NCBI GenBank assembly: GCA_945948535.1
Contig: CAMFBN010000001.1
Span: 99,284 to 163,283 of the forward strand
DNA from: an uncultured Clostridia bacterium
GTDB taxonomy: Bacteria > Bacillota > Clostridia > Oscillospirales > Oscillospiraceae
Reading direction: 5' to 3'
Length of the DNA stretch: 64,000 nt
The notes under the pieces were generated by a model. That model was given only the letters and a program-made list of their open reading frames with translations. It ran no database searches and had not been told where the DNA came from. How positions within the stretch are numbered: position 1 is the first letter of the stretch; each line of letters opens with the position of its first letter. A program made the position numbers and the translations under genes. Below, one piece after another: positions 56,740 through 64,000 of the stretch.

Positions 56740-57255
56740 ATGAAACTTGTCATTGCGTCCGATATCCACGGCTCTGCCTTCTGGTGCGGCAAGCTGATGG
56801 AACTTGTTGACCTGGAACAGCCGGACAGGCTGATTCTGCTGGGCGACCTGCTCTACCACGGCCCCCGGAACGACCTGCCCCGGGACTACGCCCCCAAGCA
56901 GGTGATCCCCATGCTGTCCGATTGGAAGGACAGCATCATCGCCGTCCGGGGCAACTGTGAGGCGGAGGTGGATCAGATGGTGCTCCCCTTCCCCTGTATG
57001 GCGGAGTTCTCCGAACTGCTGCTGGACGGAAAAACCTTCTACCTGACCCACGGGCACCACGCAAACCCGGACAAGCTGCCGCCCCTGCCGGAAGGCTCCG
57101 TCTTCCTGTTCGGACACACCCACGTCAAAATGGACGAAGTGCGCGGCGGCATCCGCTGCCTGAATCCCGGCAGCGTGTCCATCCCCAAGGATGGCAGTCA
57201 CAGCTGCCTTGTCTACGAAAACGGCAATTTTTCCGTAAAAATTTTGGAGGACTGA
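56740..57255 (+). CDS. YfcE/MJ0936-type metallophosphoesterase
   Basis: A 171-residue cytoplasmic phosphodiesterase of the calcineurin-like superfamily. The two-metal site is complete: ASDIHGS, LLGDLLYHGPRND, VRGNCEAE, LTHGHH and FGHTHVK. YfcE-like enzymes cleave model phosphodiesters; the natural substrate is unknown. GGAGG lies 7 bases before the ATG at 56740. The next gene starts one base after its stop. Confidence 0.9.
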   Translation: MKLVIASDIHGSAFWCGKLMELVDLEQPDRLILLGDLLYHGPRNDLPRDYAPKQVIPMLSDWKDSIIAVRGNCEAEVDQMVLPFPCMAEFSELLLDGKTFYLTHGHHANPDKLPPLPEGSVFLFGHTHVKMDEVRGGIRCLNPGSVSIPKDGSHSCLVYENGNFSVKILED

Positions 57256-57256
57256 C

Positions 57257-57433
57257 ATGGATTCGACGGAATGCGACAGCTGCTGGTATTATGATTATGA
57301 TGAGGAATACGAGGAGTACTACTGCATGATGGATCTGGACGAGGATGAGGTCTATCACATCATGACCTCCCGAAACCAGCACTGCCCCTACTACCGGCAG
57401 GGCGACGACTACACCCTCGCAAGGAGACAATAG
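57257..57433 (+). CDS. Small Cys/Tyr/Asp-rich protein (DUF6472-like)
   Basis: A 58-residue protein, CDSCWYYDYDEEYEEYYC then MDLDEDEVYHIM and HCPYYRQGDDY. Four cysteines arranged C-x2-C..C..C suggest a zinc site, and the pattern matches the family I recall as DUF6472, found in Clostridia with no known function. TTTGGAGG lies 6 bases before the ATG at 57257. It is packed between the phosphodiesterase gene and the HExxH lipoprotein gene, with gaps of one and two bases. Confidence 0.8.
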   Translation: MDSTECDSCWYYDYDEEYEEYYCMMDLDEDEVYHIMTSRNQHCPYYRQGDDYTLARRQ

Positions 57434-57435
57434 AC

Positions 57436-59280
57436 ATGAAAAAAGCCCTCTGCCTGATTCTGACCTGCCTGCTTCTGGGCGGCTGCGCAGCGCAAGCTGT
57501 CCCGGAGACCACCGTCCCTGCCACTGTTCATACGGTTCCCGCCGAAGAAGAGCCCATGCGGCTGTACGTGCCGGAGCACCCGCTGGAACAGTCCGCCCCC
57601 GGCGCGCTGCGCATTTTTCCGCTGCGGCGGCAGGCAGAAGGAATCCTGGCAATGGGCAACAGCCTGATCGCTTTTTGCGGCAGCGAAACCACAACGCTGG
57701 CGCTGCTGACCGGCGAGGATCTGGTGGTCAGCGCCACGGCAGCGCTTTCCTTCCGCCTGGACGAAAATGACCCCTCGGTGCGGGTCGGAACGGACGCCCT
57801 GTCCTACTTTGACCCGATACGCAGGGAAACCGTGATTCTCAGCGACCGGCTTACGGATGTGAGCCGCATTGCCGCCCCGGAGGGGCTGGTCGGCTCCCCC
57901 ATTCTCTCCTCCAACCGCTCCACCCTGTACTACTGCACCCCTACCGCCATCCGGGCTTGGGATTTGGAAACCGGCATCCGGCGCTGTGTCAAGGAGCTTT
58001 CCTACGAAGCCCAGGCGCTGACGGGGCTGCATCAGGAGGACACAATTCTGCAATGCCGCATTACCCAGGATGGCAAGGACAGCACGCTCTTTCTCGCCGC
58101 TGACAACGGACGCCTGCTGAGGGAGGTTCCCGGGGATGTAACGCTGGCGACGCAGGGCAGCGGCTACTATGCCTCCGTCCCGGATGGCCCCGTCCAGCTT
58201 CAGCTGTTCGGTCAATCCGGCGGCACCGCACAGCTTCTGACCCCCGGGGATATTTACGCAAGCTGCTATTATCTGAACAGCCAGCGGCGGGTCGTTGCGG
58301 TCTCCCGCGAGGAGGCCACGGTGATCAACTGCTATGAGCTGGATACGGGGCTTCGGTGCGCAAGCCTGACGCTTTCGGAAGGGTATGATTTTGTTTCCAT
58401 CACCGCCTGCGAAGCGGACGCGGTCTACCTGCTGCTGCGGGATCGGGAGGGCGACGGCCTGATCTGCCGCTGGGATTTGTACGCCGAGGCCAGCCGCACC
58501 GGTGACACACGCTGCTATGTGGGCAAACGTTTCACCGAGGATGCCCCGGATTCCGCCGGACTGGCCCAGTGTCAGGCAGATGCGGCCCGGTTGGGCGAAA
58601 AATACGGAATTCAGGTACTGGTCTGGCAGGAACCGTTGGCTGTAAAGCCTTGGGATTATGAGTTCCAGCCCGAATATCTGGCCCCAGTGCTTTCCCGGGA
58701 GCTGCAGGAGCTTGACCGGCGGCTTTCCTACTACCCGCCGGAAATTCTCGCAGGAATCAAGGAGCATTTTTCCGACCTGACCATCTGTCTGGTGCGAAGC
58801 ATTCAAGGCTCCCCGGAATCCGGCAGTCTGGAAACCGCTACCGGCGTTCAGTTCTATCACGGCAGCAGCGCCTACATTACCATCGCCGTGGGACGATACG
58901 CGGAGCGGGCGCTGTACCACGAGCTGTACCATGTTATGGAAACCCGGCTGCTCACCGACAGCGCCGCTTTCGACCGCTGGGACGCTCTGAATCCCGCCGG
59001 ATTTATCTATGATCTGGACTACGCCGCCAACCGGGAGCGCCATGCCGAGGAATACTTGCAGCCGAACACCCGCTCCTTCATCGATACCTACTCCATGAGC
59101 TTTCCCAAGGAGGACCGGGCACGGATTATGGAATGCGCCATGCAGAGTGGCAATGAAGATCTGTTCCGCTCCCCTGTGATGCAGGCCAAGCTTTCCTGCC
59201 TGTCAAAGGCCATCCGGGAGGCCTACGGGCTGAAAAAATCCACGGTCATCTTCCGCTGGGAACAGTATTTGAAGCCATAA
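57436..59280 (+). CDS. Surface lipoprotein with beta-propeller-like part and HExxH metallopeptidase motif
   Basis: A 614-residue lipoprotein. The signal MKKALCLILTCLLLGGC has lipobox LGGC (C17). Residues about 50-350 show repeated short strands (SPILSSNRSTLYYCT, LFLAADNGRLL) of a beta-propeller type. The C-terminal part (about 400-614) contains ALYHELYHVMET with H495-E496-x-x-H499, a zinc HExxH site, and HAEEYLQ (E538/E539) about 40 residues further as possible third ligand. A secreted gluzincin-like peptidase is inferred; family not recognised. AAGGAG lies 8 bases before the ATG. Confidence 0.75.
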   Translation: MKKALCLILTCLLLGGCAAQAVPETTVPATVHTVPAEEEPMRLYVPEHPLEQSAPGALRIFPLRRQAEGILAMGNSLIAFCGSETTTLALLTGEDLVVSATAALSFRLDENDPSVRVGTDALSYFDPIRRETVILSDRLTDVSRIAAPEGLVGSPILSSNRSTLYYCTPTAIRAWDLETGIRRCVKELSYEAQALTGLHQEDTILQCRITQDGKDSTLFLAADNGRLLREVPGDVTLATQGSGYYASVPDGPVQLQLFGQSGGTAQLLTPGDIYASCYYLNSQRRVVAVSREEATVINCYELDTGLRCASLTLSEGYDFVSITACEADAVYLLLRDREGDGLICRWDLYAEASRTGDTRCYVGKRFTEDAPDSAGLAQCQADAARLGEKYGIQVLVWQEPLAVKPWDYEFQPEYLAPVLSRELQELDRRLSYYPPEILAGIKEHFSDLTICLVRSIQGSPESGSLETATGVQFYHGSSAYITIAVGRYAERALYHELYHVMETRLLTDSAAFDRWDALNPAGFIYDLDYAANRERHAEEYLQPNTRSFIDTYSMSFPKEDRARIMECAMQSGNEDLFRSPVMQAKLSCLSKAIREAYGLKKSTVIFRWEQYLKP

Positions 59281-59287
59281 TACAATA

Positions 59288-59522
59288 TGTGCTTATTACT
59301 CAGCTACATTCTGCTTTAGTTGACAATTGACAGTTGACAATTAAGGAGTCCCTACGGGACAATTAAAAAATGTCATAAATGGCAGGTTCCTTTGGGAAAC
59401 CCACTGGTATTTCGTGCTTGTAGTTTATTTTAATTCATCCCGAAGGGATACCACAATTGTCAATTGTTCATTGTCAATTGTCAATTAAATTCTCCTTTGG
59501 CTGAGTAAAACCGATAAGCACA
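59288..59522. repeat. Dispersed heptad-arm element, copy H, with outer repeats
   Basis: Outer repeats TGTGCTTATT and CCGATAAGCACA (59511-59522). Inside: CAGCTACATTCTGCTTTAG, TTGACAA heptads, hairpin GTCCC-TAC-GGGAC, hairpin ATCCC-GAA-GGGAT and TTGTCAA heptads. It begins eight bases after the lipoprotein stop. Confidence 0.85.
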
Positions 59523-59531
59523 ATACAATAT

Positions 59532-59567
59532 AACCTCCCGCTTTCCGGGTTTGGAAAGCGGGAGGTT
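59532..59567 (-). terminator. Terminator after CBS-domain gene
   Basis: Stem aacctcccgctttcc / ggaaagcgggaggtt with loop GGGTTT, just past the CBS stop. Confidence 0.85.
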
Positions 59568-59578
59568 TCGTATGTAGC

Positions 59579-59992
59579 TCAGTCCTCCGGAAACAGCTGG
59601 TCGCGGCAATACTGGATGATGGCCTTGCGGGTAATCAGGCCAATAAACGCGCCGTAGTCATCCACCACGGGAACAAAATTCTGGTTGGACGCCCGGTCGA
59701 TCAGGTCGTGCATGGATGCAGTGATGCGGACGGGAACGTTGTCCTTCCGGCGGGAAATCTCCATAATCCGCCGGGCTTCCGCCTGCCGCATATCCATATA
59801 ACACATATTTTTCAGCGCCCACAATAGATCCCCCTCGGTCAGGGTGCCCCGGTACTCGCCCCGGCGGTTCAGAATGGGCAGCGCGGCATAGCCGGAGGCC
59901 TCCATCTTTTCCAAAGCCTGTCGAATGGTGAAATCATCGTGCAGATACGCGCACATCGCTTTCGGTGTCAGAAAAAATAAGATATTGTTCAT
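59579..59992 (-). CDS. CBS-domain pair protein
   Basis: A 137-residue cytoplasmic protein consisting of two CBS domains (about 10-65 and 80-135), recognised by TIRQALEKMEASGYAALPILNRRGEYRGTLTEGDLLW and FVPVVDDYGAFIGLITRKAII. Such stand-alone pairs bind adenine nucleotides; in Bacillus the comparable DarB/CbpB binds c-di-AMP, but the match here is only at the architecture level. GGAG lies 6 bases before the ATG at 59992; a TTG two codons earlier is too close to it. Confidence 0.9.
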   Translation of the reverse strand: MNNILFFLTPKAMCAYLHDDFTIRQALEKMEASGYAALPILNRRGEYRGTLTEGDLLWALKNMCYMDMRQAEARRIMEISRRKDNVPVRITASMHDLIDRASNQNFVPVVDDYGAFIGLITRKAIIQYCRDQLFPED

Positions 59993-60145
59993 CGCCAACT
60001 CCTTTACGGTCCCAGTGAAGGGGCCTTCGTGCCCCTCCAGTCATGAATATTATAGCACAACCCGCAAGGAAAAGTATGAATTTTTATCGTTATTTTGTCT
60101 GCTGTACGTCAAAAATATTTCGGTGCTTTTATGCAGCTTGCACAA

Positions 60146-61414
60146 TTATTCCGTGAAAGTAAACTCCGTGCAGTCAAAAGTGGCGAAATAGTCCTGAACG
60201 GTCTCCGCCCGGCGGATCAGCTTCCAGCCGCCGTCCGGCTTGAGGAGAACCTCGGCGGAGCGCAGCTTGCCGTTGTAGTTGTAGCCCATGGAAAAACCGT
60301 GGGCGCCGGTGTCGTGAATGCACACAATGTCGCCGATTTCGATTTCCGGCAGACTCCGCTCGATAGCAAACTTGTCGTTGTTCTCGCACAGACCGCCGGT
60401 CACATCGTACACATGATCCAGAACGGCGTCCTCCTTACCCAGCACCGTAATGTGGTGGTACGCGCCGTACATGGCGGGGCGCATCAGGTTGGCGGCGCAG
60501 GCATCCAGACCGACGTACTCCCGATAGATGTGCTTCTGGTGCAGCACGGTGGAAATCAGGTGCCCGTAGGGCGCCAGCATGAACCGGCCCAGCTCGGTAA
60601 AGATGGCGATATCGTCCATGCCCTGGGGGGTCAGAATCTCCTCATACTGCTGACGGACGCCTTCCCCGATGAAAGCGATGTCGCTGGCGGGCTGCTCGGG
60701 GCGGTAGTCCACGCCCACGCCGCCGGACAGGTTGACAAAGGAGAAGTGGCAGCCGGTGGCGTTTCTCAGCCGGACGGCCAGCCGGAACAGCTGGCTGGCA
60801 AGCTCGGGGTAATAGCCGTTCTGGGTGGTGTTGGAAGCGAGGAAGGCGTGGATGCCGAAGTGCTTGGTGCCCATCTTCATCAGCCGCCGAATGGCCCCCG
60901 CCATCTGATCCTCGGTCATGCCGTACTTGGCATCCCGGGGCATATCCATGATGGTATTGCCCAGCGAGAAGGAACCGCCGGGATTATAGCGCAGGCACAC
61001 CGTCTCCGGCACCTTGCCGTTCGCGATTCTTGCCAGAAAATCCACATGGGTCGCGTCGTCCAGGTTGATGTAGACCCCCATTTCATAGGCCTTGCGCATA
61101 TCCTTTTCCGGGGTCACGTTGGAGGAGAACATCACGTCGTGGCCCGTGCAGCCAACGGCCTGGGCAAGCAAAAGCTCAGCATAGGAGGCGCAGTCGCAGC
61201 CGCAGCCCTCCTCCTTCAGAATCTGGAGGATATAGGGGTTGGGCGTGGCCTTCACGGCAAAATACTCCCGGTAGCCCTTGTTCCAGGAAAACGCCTTTTT
61301 CAGCGCCCGGGCGTTGGCCCGAATGCCAGCCTCGTCGTAGATGTGGAAGGGCGTGGGAATCTCCGCGATAATCTCCTTCGCCTTTTCCAGTGTCAGAAAC
61401 GGTGTCTTTTTCAT
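60146..61414 (-). CDS. lysA: Diaminopimelate decarboxylase
   Basis: Last step of lysine synthesis: decarboxylates meso-diaminopimelate to L-lysine with PLP. Alanine-racemase-like barrel with the PLP lysine in EYFAVKATPNPYIL, the VNLSGGVGVDY glycine loop, EPGR-equivalent TELGRFM, and CENNDKFA plus YNYNGKLRS at the dimer active site. 422 residues, normal. The ATG at 61414 has AAGAGG 7 bases upstream. Its leader is a lysine riboswitch, so it is shut down when lysine is plentiful. Confidence 0.93.
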   Translation of the reverse strand: MKKTPFLTLEKAKEIIAEIPTPFHIYDEAGIRANARALKKAFSWNKGYREYFAVKATPNPYILQILKEEGCGCDCASYAELLLAQAVGCTGHDVMFSSNVTPEKDMRKAYEMGVYINLDDATHVDFLARIANGKVPETVCLRYNPGGSFSLGNTIMDMPRDAKYGMTEDQMAGAIRRLMKMGTKHFGIHAFLASNTTQNGYYPELASQLFRLAVRLRNATGCHFSFVNLSGGVGVDYRPEQPASDIAFIGEGVRQQYEEILTPQGMDDIAIFTELGRFMLAPYGHLISTVLHQKHIYREYVGLDACAANLMRPAMYGAYHHITVLGKEDAVLDHVYDVTGGLCENNDKFAIERSLPEIEIGDIVCIHDTGAHGFSMGYNYNGKLRSAEVLLKPDGGWKLIRRAETVQDYFATFDCTEFTFTE

Positions 61415-61430
61415 AGCTCTACCTCTTTCT

Positions 61431-61462
61431 AAAATGAAATCCCTGTGCGTGCGCACAGGGAT
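61431..61462 (-). terminator. Riboswitch-linked terminator hairpin before lysA
   Basis: On the minus strand the stem atccctgtgcg / cgcacagggat is followed by TTTCATTTT, between the aptamer and the lysA ribosome site; a candidate expression platform. Confidence 0.7.
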
Positions 61463-61474
61463 ACACGTTTGTGT

Positions 61475-61640
61475 TCATCCCGGCAGCGCAACATCCATTG
61501 GATGACAGTTCCGCGCATATTCTGCGCGGCCCCAGAAAGCGCCAGCGTGGCATCAGGCGCTCCCTTCGGCGAAAGTCCCTTTCCGCGATTCGGCAATTGC
61601 CGGACCGAACCGGTACTGATGGCTTCCGCGACCTCAGCCG
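61475..61640 (-). ncRNA. Lysine riboswitch (L-box) aptamer
   Basis: On the minus strand, in order: GAGGTCGCGGA (61625-61635), AGTA (61614-61617), GCCGAAGGGAGCGCC (61556-61570), CTGGGGCC (61528-61535) and AACTGTCATCC (61500-61510). These match the conserved core of lysC-type lysine riboswitches (GAGGT-GCG, AGTA, GCCGAAG, CTGG, CTGTCA) in the right order and spacing. A strong promoter sits directly upstream and lysA directly downstream. Confidence 0.9.
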
Positions 61641-61650
61641 TAATGGGCCT

Positions 61651-61679
61651 ATTGTACGCTACCCGTGTACATTTGTCAA
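61651..61679 (-). promoter_or_regulatory. Sigma-A promoter of lysA leader
   Basis: On the minus strand TTGACA (61674-61679), 17-base spacer, TACAAT (61651-61656); transcription would begin just before the riboswitch. Confidence 0.85.
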
Positions 61680-61717
61680 CCCCACTTCCCACTCTGCCGG
61701 AGATAAATTGGGAAGAA

Positions 61718-61745
61718 ACCGGGCTTCGCATTCACGAAGCCCGGT
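61718..61745 (-). terminator. Terminator of feoB operon
   Basis: Stem accgggcttcg / cgaagcccggt with loop CATTCA, then TTTCTTCC on the minus strand. Confidence 0.85.
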
Positions 61746-61749
61746 GCGA

Positions 61750-61887
61750 TTACTGCCGTCTGGAGCAGCATCCGGTGCAGCCGCTGCAATTGCCGCAGCA
61801 GCCGCCTTTTTTCTTGTCCTTTCGCAGTTTGGCAACGGCCAGACCAGCCGCAGCCATAAGAACCGCCAATACGATGATATCCCCCAT
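61750..61887 (-). CDS. FeoB-associated Cys-rich membrane protein
   Basis: A 45-residue protein: one transmembrane helix (IIVLAVLMAAAGLAVAKL), a lysine-rich break, and a tail CCGNCSGCTGCC with six cysteines. This is the FeoB-associated Cys-rich family (PF12669), always found next to feoB in Firmicutes and thought to aid iron(II) transport, by an unknown mechanism. AGGAGGG lies 5 bases before the ATG, which follows the feoB stop by nine bases. Confidence 0.9.
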   Translation of the reverse strand: MGDIIVLAVLMAAAGLAVAKLRKDKKKGGCCGNCSGCTGCCSRRQ

Positions 61888-61896
61888 AGTCCCTCC

Positions 61897-64000
61897 TTAT
61901 ACGCCAACGCGGACGCTGATATCCGCATATTTGTTTCTTCTGAACACCAGGTAGCCAAGGCCTGCCAGCGCCGCCAGCGCGGCAATGGTCATTACGCCGA
62001 AGCTGGCCTCCCCCGTCAGCAGGCCTGCCAGCTGATAGACGATGAGGGAAATCACATAGGCAAAGCCGCACATATAGCCCACGGTAATCAGCGTCCACTT
62101 CCGATTTCCCATTTCCCGGCGGATGGCGCCGATGGCGGCAAAGCAGGGGGCGCACAGAAGGTTAAAGATCATGAAGCTGTAAGCCCGGACGGGGCCAAAA
62201 TCCGCGGCGATCAGCTGCCAGATTTCGCTGCCGGTTTCGCTCAGGTCCCCGGCGTAGTGGTACAGGGTGCCGAAGGTCATGACCACCTGTTCCTTGGCGA
62301 TCAGGCCGGTAGCCGTGGCAACGGTTGCTTTCCAGGCCATGTCCCCCGTCCAGCCAAGGGGATAGAAAATCCAGGAGAACAGCCTGCCGATGGAAGCCAG
62401 CAGCGAGAGGTTACTGTCCTCCACTGCCCCGAAGGCGCCGCCCGCAAAACCGTAGCCCTTGAGGAACCACAGCACGATGGAACTGAGCAGGACGATGGTA
62501 GTGGCCCGCTTCACGAAATCCATCCCCCGATCCCAGGTGGCCCGCAGCACATTCCGGGCAGAGGGCAGATGGTAGGCGGGCAGCTCCATGACGAAGGGGG
62601 CGGGCTTTCCGGCAAAGGTCTTGAACTTTTTGAGAATCACGCCGGAAATCACCACCGCCCCAATGCCGATGAAGAAGGCGGATACCGCCACCAGCGGGGA
62701 ATTGCCGAACACCGCCCCGGCAAACAGGCCGATGATGGGCATTTTCGCGCCGCAGGGGATGAAGCCCGTGGTCATAACGGTGATTTTCCGGTCATTTTCC
62801 TGCTCGATGGTGCGGGATGCCAGAATGCCTGGCACGCCGCAGCCGGTGGCCACCAGCATGGGGATGATGGATTTGCCGGACAGGCCGAATTTCCGCAGAA
62901 GCCGGTCCATAATGAAGGCCACCCGGGACATATAGCCCACGTCCTCCAGAATGGACAGCAGCAGCGACAGCACCAGAATCTGGGGCACAAAGCCCAGCAC
63001 CGCGCCCACGCCTGCTAAAATTCCGTCCATTACCAGCCCGTACAGCCAGCCGCTGACCCCCAGCGCCGTCAATACAGAATCCAGAAGCCCCGGAATCCAC
63101 TCGCCGAAGAGGACATCGTTGGCCCAGTCCGTGCCGATGGTGCCGATGGAAAAGGGAAAGCTGCCCATGGCGATGGCATACATTGTGAACATCACCAAGG
63201 CAAAAATCGGCAGGGCCAGCACCCGGTCGGTGACGATACGGTCAATCCGGTCGGACAGGGACAAGGCATGCTTGGGGGCTTTTTTCTGTACCGCTTTGCG
63301 GATGACGGATTCAATGTAAGTATACCGCTGGTCGGCGATGATGGATTCCGCGTCGTCCTCCAGCTCCTTCTCGCAGTCGGCAATGTGCTTTTCCAGATGG
63401 GCCATCAGGTTTTCCGGCAGGGCCAGCTCCTTTCGCACCATCTCGTCCCGTTCAAAGAGCTTGATGGCGTACCAGCGCAGGTAGTTTTCCTTCACCCGGC
63501 CCTCGATGGATTCCTCGATGTGGGCCAGGGCGTGCTCCACGCTGCCGCCGAACACATGGGGCCGGTCGCCGTGGGTGTGGTTTTTCGCCAGCGCCACCGC
63601 CTGTTCCGCCGCCGCGAGGCACCCCTCCCCTTTCAGAGCGCTGATCTCGATGCAGGGACAGCCCAGCGCCTTGCCCAGCTTTTGAAGATCGATGGTATCG
63701 CCGTTTTTCCGCACCAGATCGATCATGTTCACCGCCAGCACCACTGGATGGCCCAAATCCATCAGCTGGGTGGAAAGGTAGAGGTTGCGCTCGATGTTGG
63801 TGCCGTCCACGATGTTCAGAATGGCGTCCGGGTGATCCTCCACCAGATAGGTGCGGGTCACCAGTTCCTCCGGGGAGTAGGGGGACAGGGAGTAGATGCC
63901 CGGCAGGTCCTGAATCACCACCTCCGGGTGGCCCTTCAGAGTGCTCTCCTTCTTCTCCACCGTGACCCCGGGCCAGTTGCCCACATACTGGTTGGAGCCG
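61897..64000 (-). CDS. feoB: Ferrous iron transporter B, 5' end outside window
   Basis: The major bacterial iron(II) importer. The window holds about 700 residues: the end of the G domain (SNQYVGNWPGVTVEKK switch region, G3 DLPGIYSL, G4 NMIDLV), the guanine-dissociation-inhibitor helices (about 130-240), and the membrane part with two Gate regions, GCGVPGILASRT and GFIPCGAKMP, whose cysteines are proposed metal ligands. The G1 P-loop and true start lie beyond 64000, so no start can be given. Downstream is its Cys-rich partner. feoA is not visible in the window. Confidence 0.95.
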   Translation of the reverse strand, partial: GSNQYVGNWPGVTVEKKESTLKGHPEVVIQDLPGIYSLSPYSPEELVTRTYLVEDHPDAILNIVDGTNIERNLYLSTQLMDLGHPVVLAVNMIDLVRKNGDTIDLQKLGKALGCPCIEISALKGEGCLAAAEQAVALAKNHTHGDRPHVFGGSVEHALAHIEESIEGRVKENYLRWYAIKLFERDEMVRKELALPENLMAHLEKHIADCEKELEDDAESIIADQRYTYIESVIRKAVQKKAPKHALSLSDRIDRIVTDRVLALPIFALVMFTMYAIAMGSFPFSIGTIGTDWANDVLFGEWIPGLLDSVLTALGVSGWLYGLVMDGILAGVGAVLGFVPQILVLSLLLSILEDVGYMSRVAFIMDRLLRKFGLSGKSIIPMLVATGCGVPGILASRTIEQENDRKITVMTTGFIPCGAKMPIIGLFAGAVFGNSPLVAVSAFFIGIGAVVISGVILKKFKTFAGKPAPFVMELPAYHLPSARNVLRATWDRGMDFVKRATTIVLLSSIVLWFLKGYGFAGGAFGAVEDSNLSLLASIGRLFSWIFYPLGWTGDMAWKATVATATGLIAKEQVVMTFGTLYHYAGDLSETGSEIWQLIAADFGPVRAYSFMIFNLLCAPCFAAIGAIRREMGNRKWTLITVGYMCGFAYVISLIVYQLAGLLTGEASFGVMTIAALAALAGLGYLVFRRNKYADISVRVGV

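Noticed and set aside
61429..61731. 100-codon minus-strand open frame before lysA
   Set aside because: It covers the lysine riboswitch and promoter and has no ribosome site.

Overview
The window reads as chromosomal DNA of a GC-rich, anaerobic, Gram-positive Firmicute, most likely a gut clostridium of the Oscillospiraceae type. The evidence is strong AGGAGG ribosome sites, near-consensus sigma-A promoters (TTGACA-17-TATAAT), a Spo0A-type regulator with 0A boxes, a CIRCE element, a lysine riboswitch, the anaerobic NrdG activase, FeoB, KtrAB and many Clostridia-specific DUF families. The taxonomic placement is an inference from gene content. I see no rRNA, tRNA, CRISPR array, transposase or prophage.

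Layout. 1-7 kb: a partial MocR-like aminotransferase, a DUF2974 hydrolase, an HD-domain protein, a Na/Pi cotransporter, and nrdG-dut. 7-18 kb: cysE, a luxS-mtnN-membrane glycosyltransferase operon (methyl-cycle detoxification and AI-2), a large acidic membrane protein, an AraC regulator divergent from glycogen phosphorylase, and a ZIP metal transporter. 18-26 kb: a CIRCE-controlled Hsp20, then a BMP-type nucleoside ABC transporter followed by an M24 peptidase and an AEC transporter. 26-31 kb: a potassium cluster (ktrB, ktrA, a small unknown, a shortened KdpD, KdpE). 31-35 kb: PepV-like dipeptidase, dipeptide epimerase and a DUF819 membrane protein, which fits use of peptidoglycan dipeptides. 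35-40 kb: an iron/phosphonate-type ABC transporter. 40-45 kb: UPF0340, DUF5131, a peptide deformylase variant, a NifU-like scaffold with a GGGtGRT protein, and rpe. 45-52 kb: DUF1540, HtrA, a Spo0A-like regulator, an LCP ligase, an orphan BlaI, a left-handed beta-helix acyltransferase and glmM. 52-59 kb: an AT-richer membrane protein, then a tight run of small housekeeping and unknown genes ending in a lipoprotein with an HExxH motif. 59-64 kb: a CBS protein, riboswitch-controlled lysA, and feoB (cut by the window end) with its Cys-rich partner.

The most unusual feature is a family of eight dispersed intergenic elements (copies A-H). Each has arms built of 7-base repeats (TTGACAN or GAGTGRA type) facing each other around small conserved hairpins. 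Since 7 is not a multiple of 3, each arm offers TGA in successive reading frames to any gene running into it. Three genes here (the DUF2974 hydrolase, the HD protein and luxS) do end inside an arm. Two hairpin versions differ by paired changes that keep the stem. A separate hairpin element of about 170 bp lies at 49.8 kb.

Three genes shorter than 60 codons were read directly from the sequence: DUF1540 at 45430, a Cys/Tyr/Asp-rich protein at 57257 and the FeoB partner at 61750.
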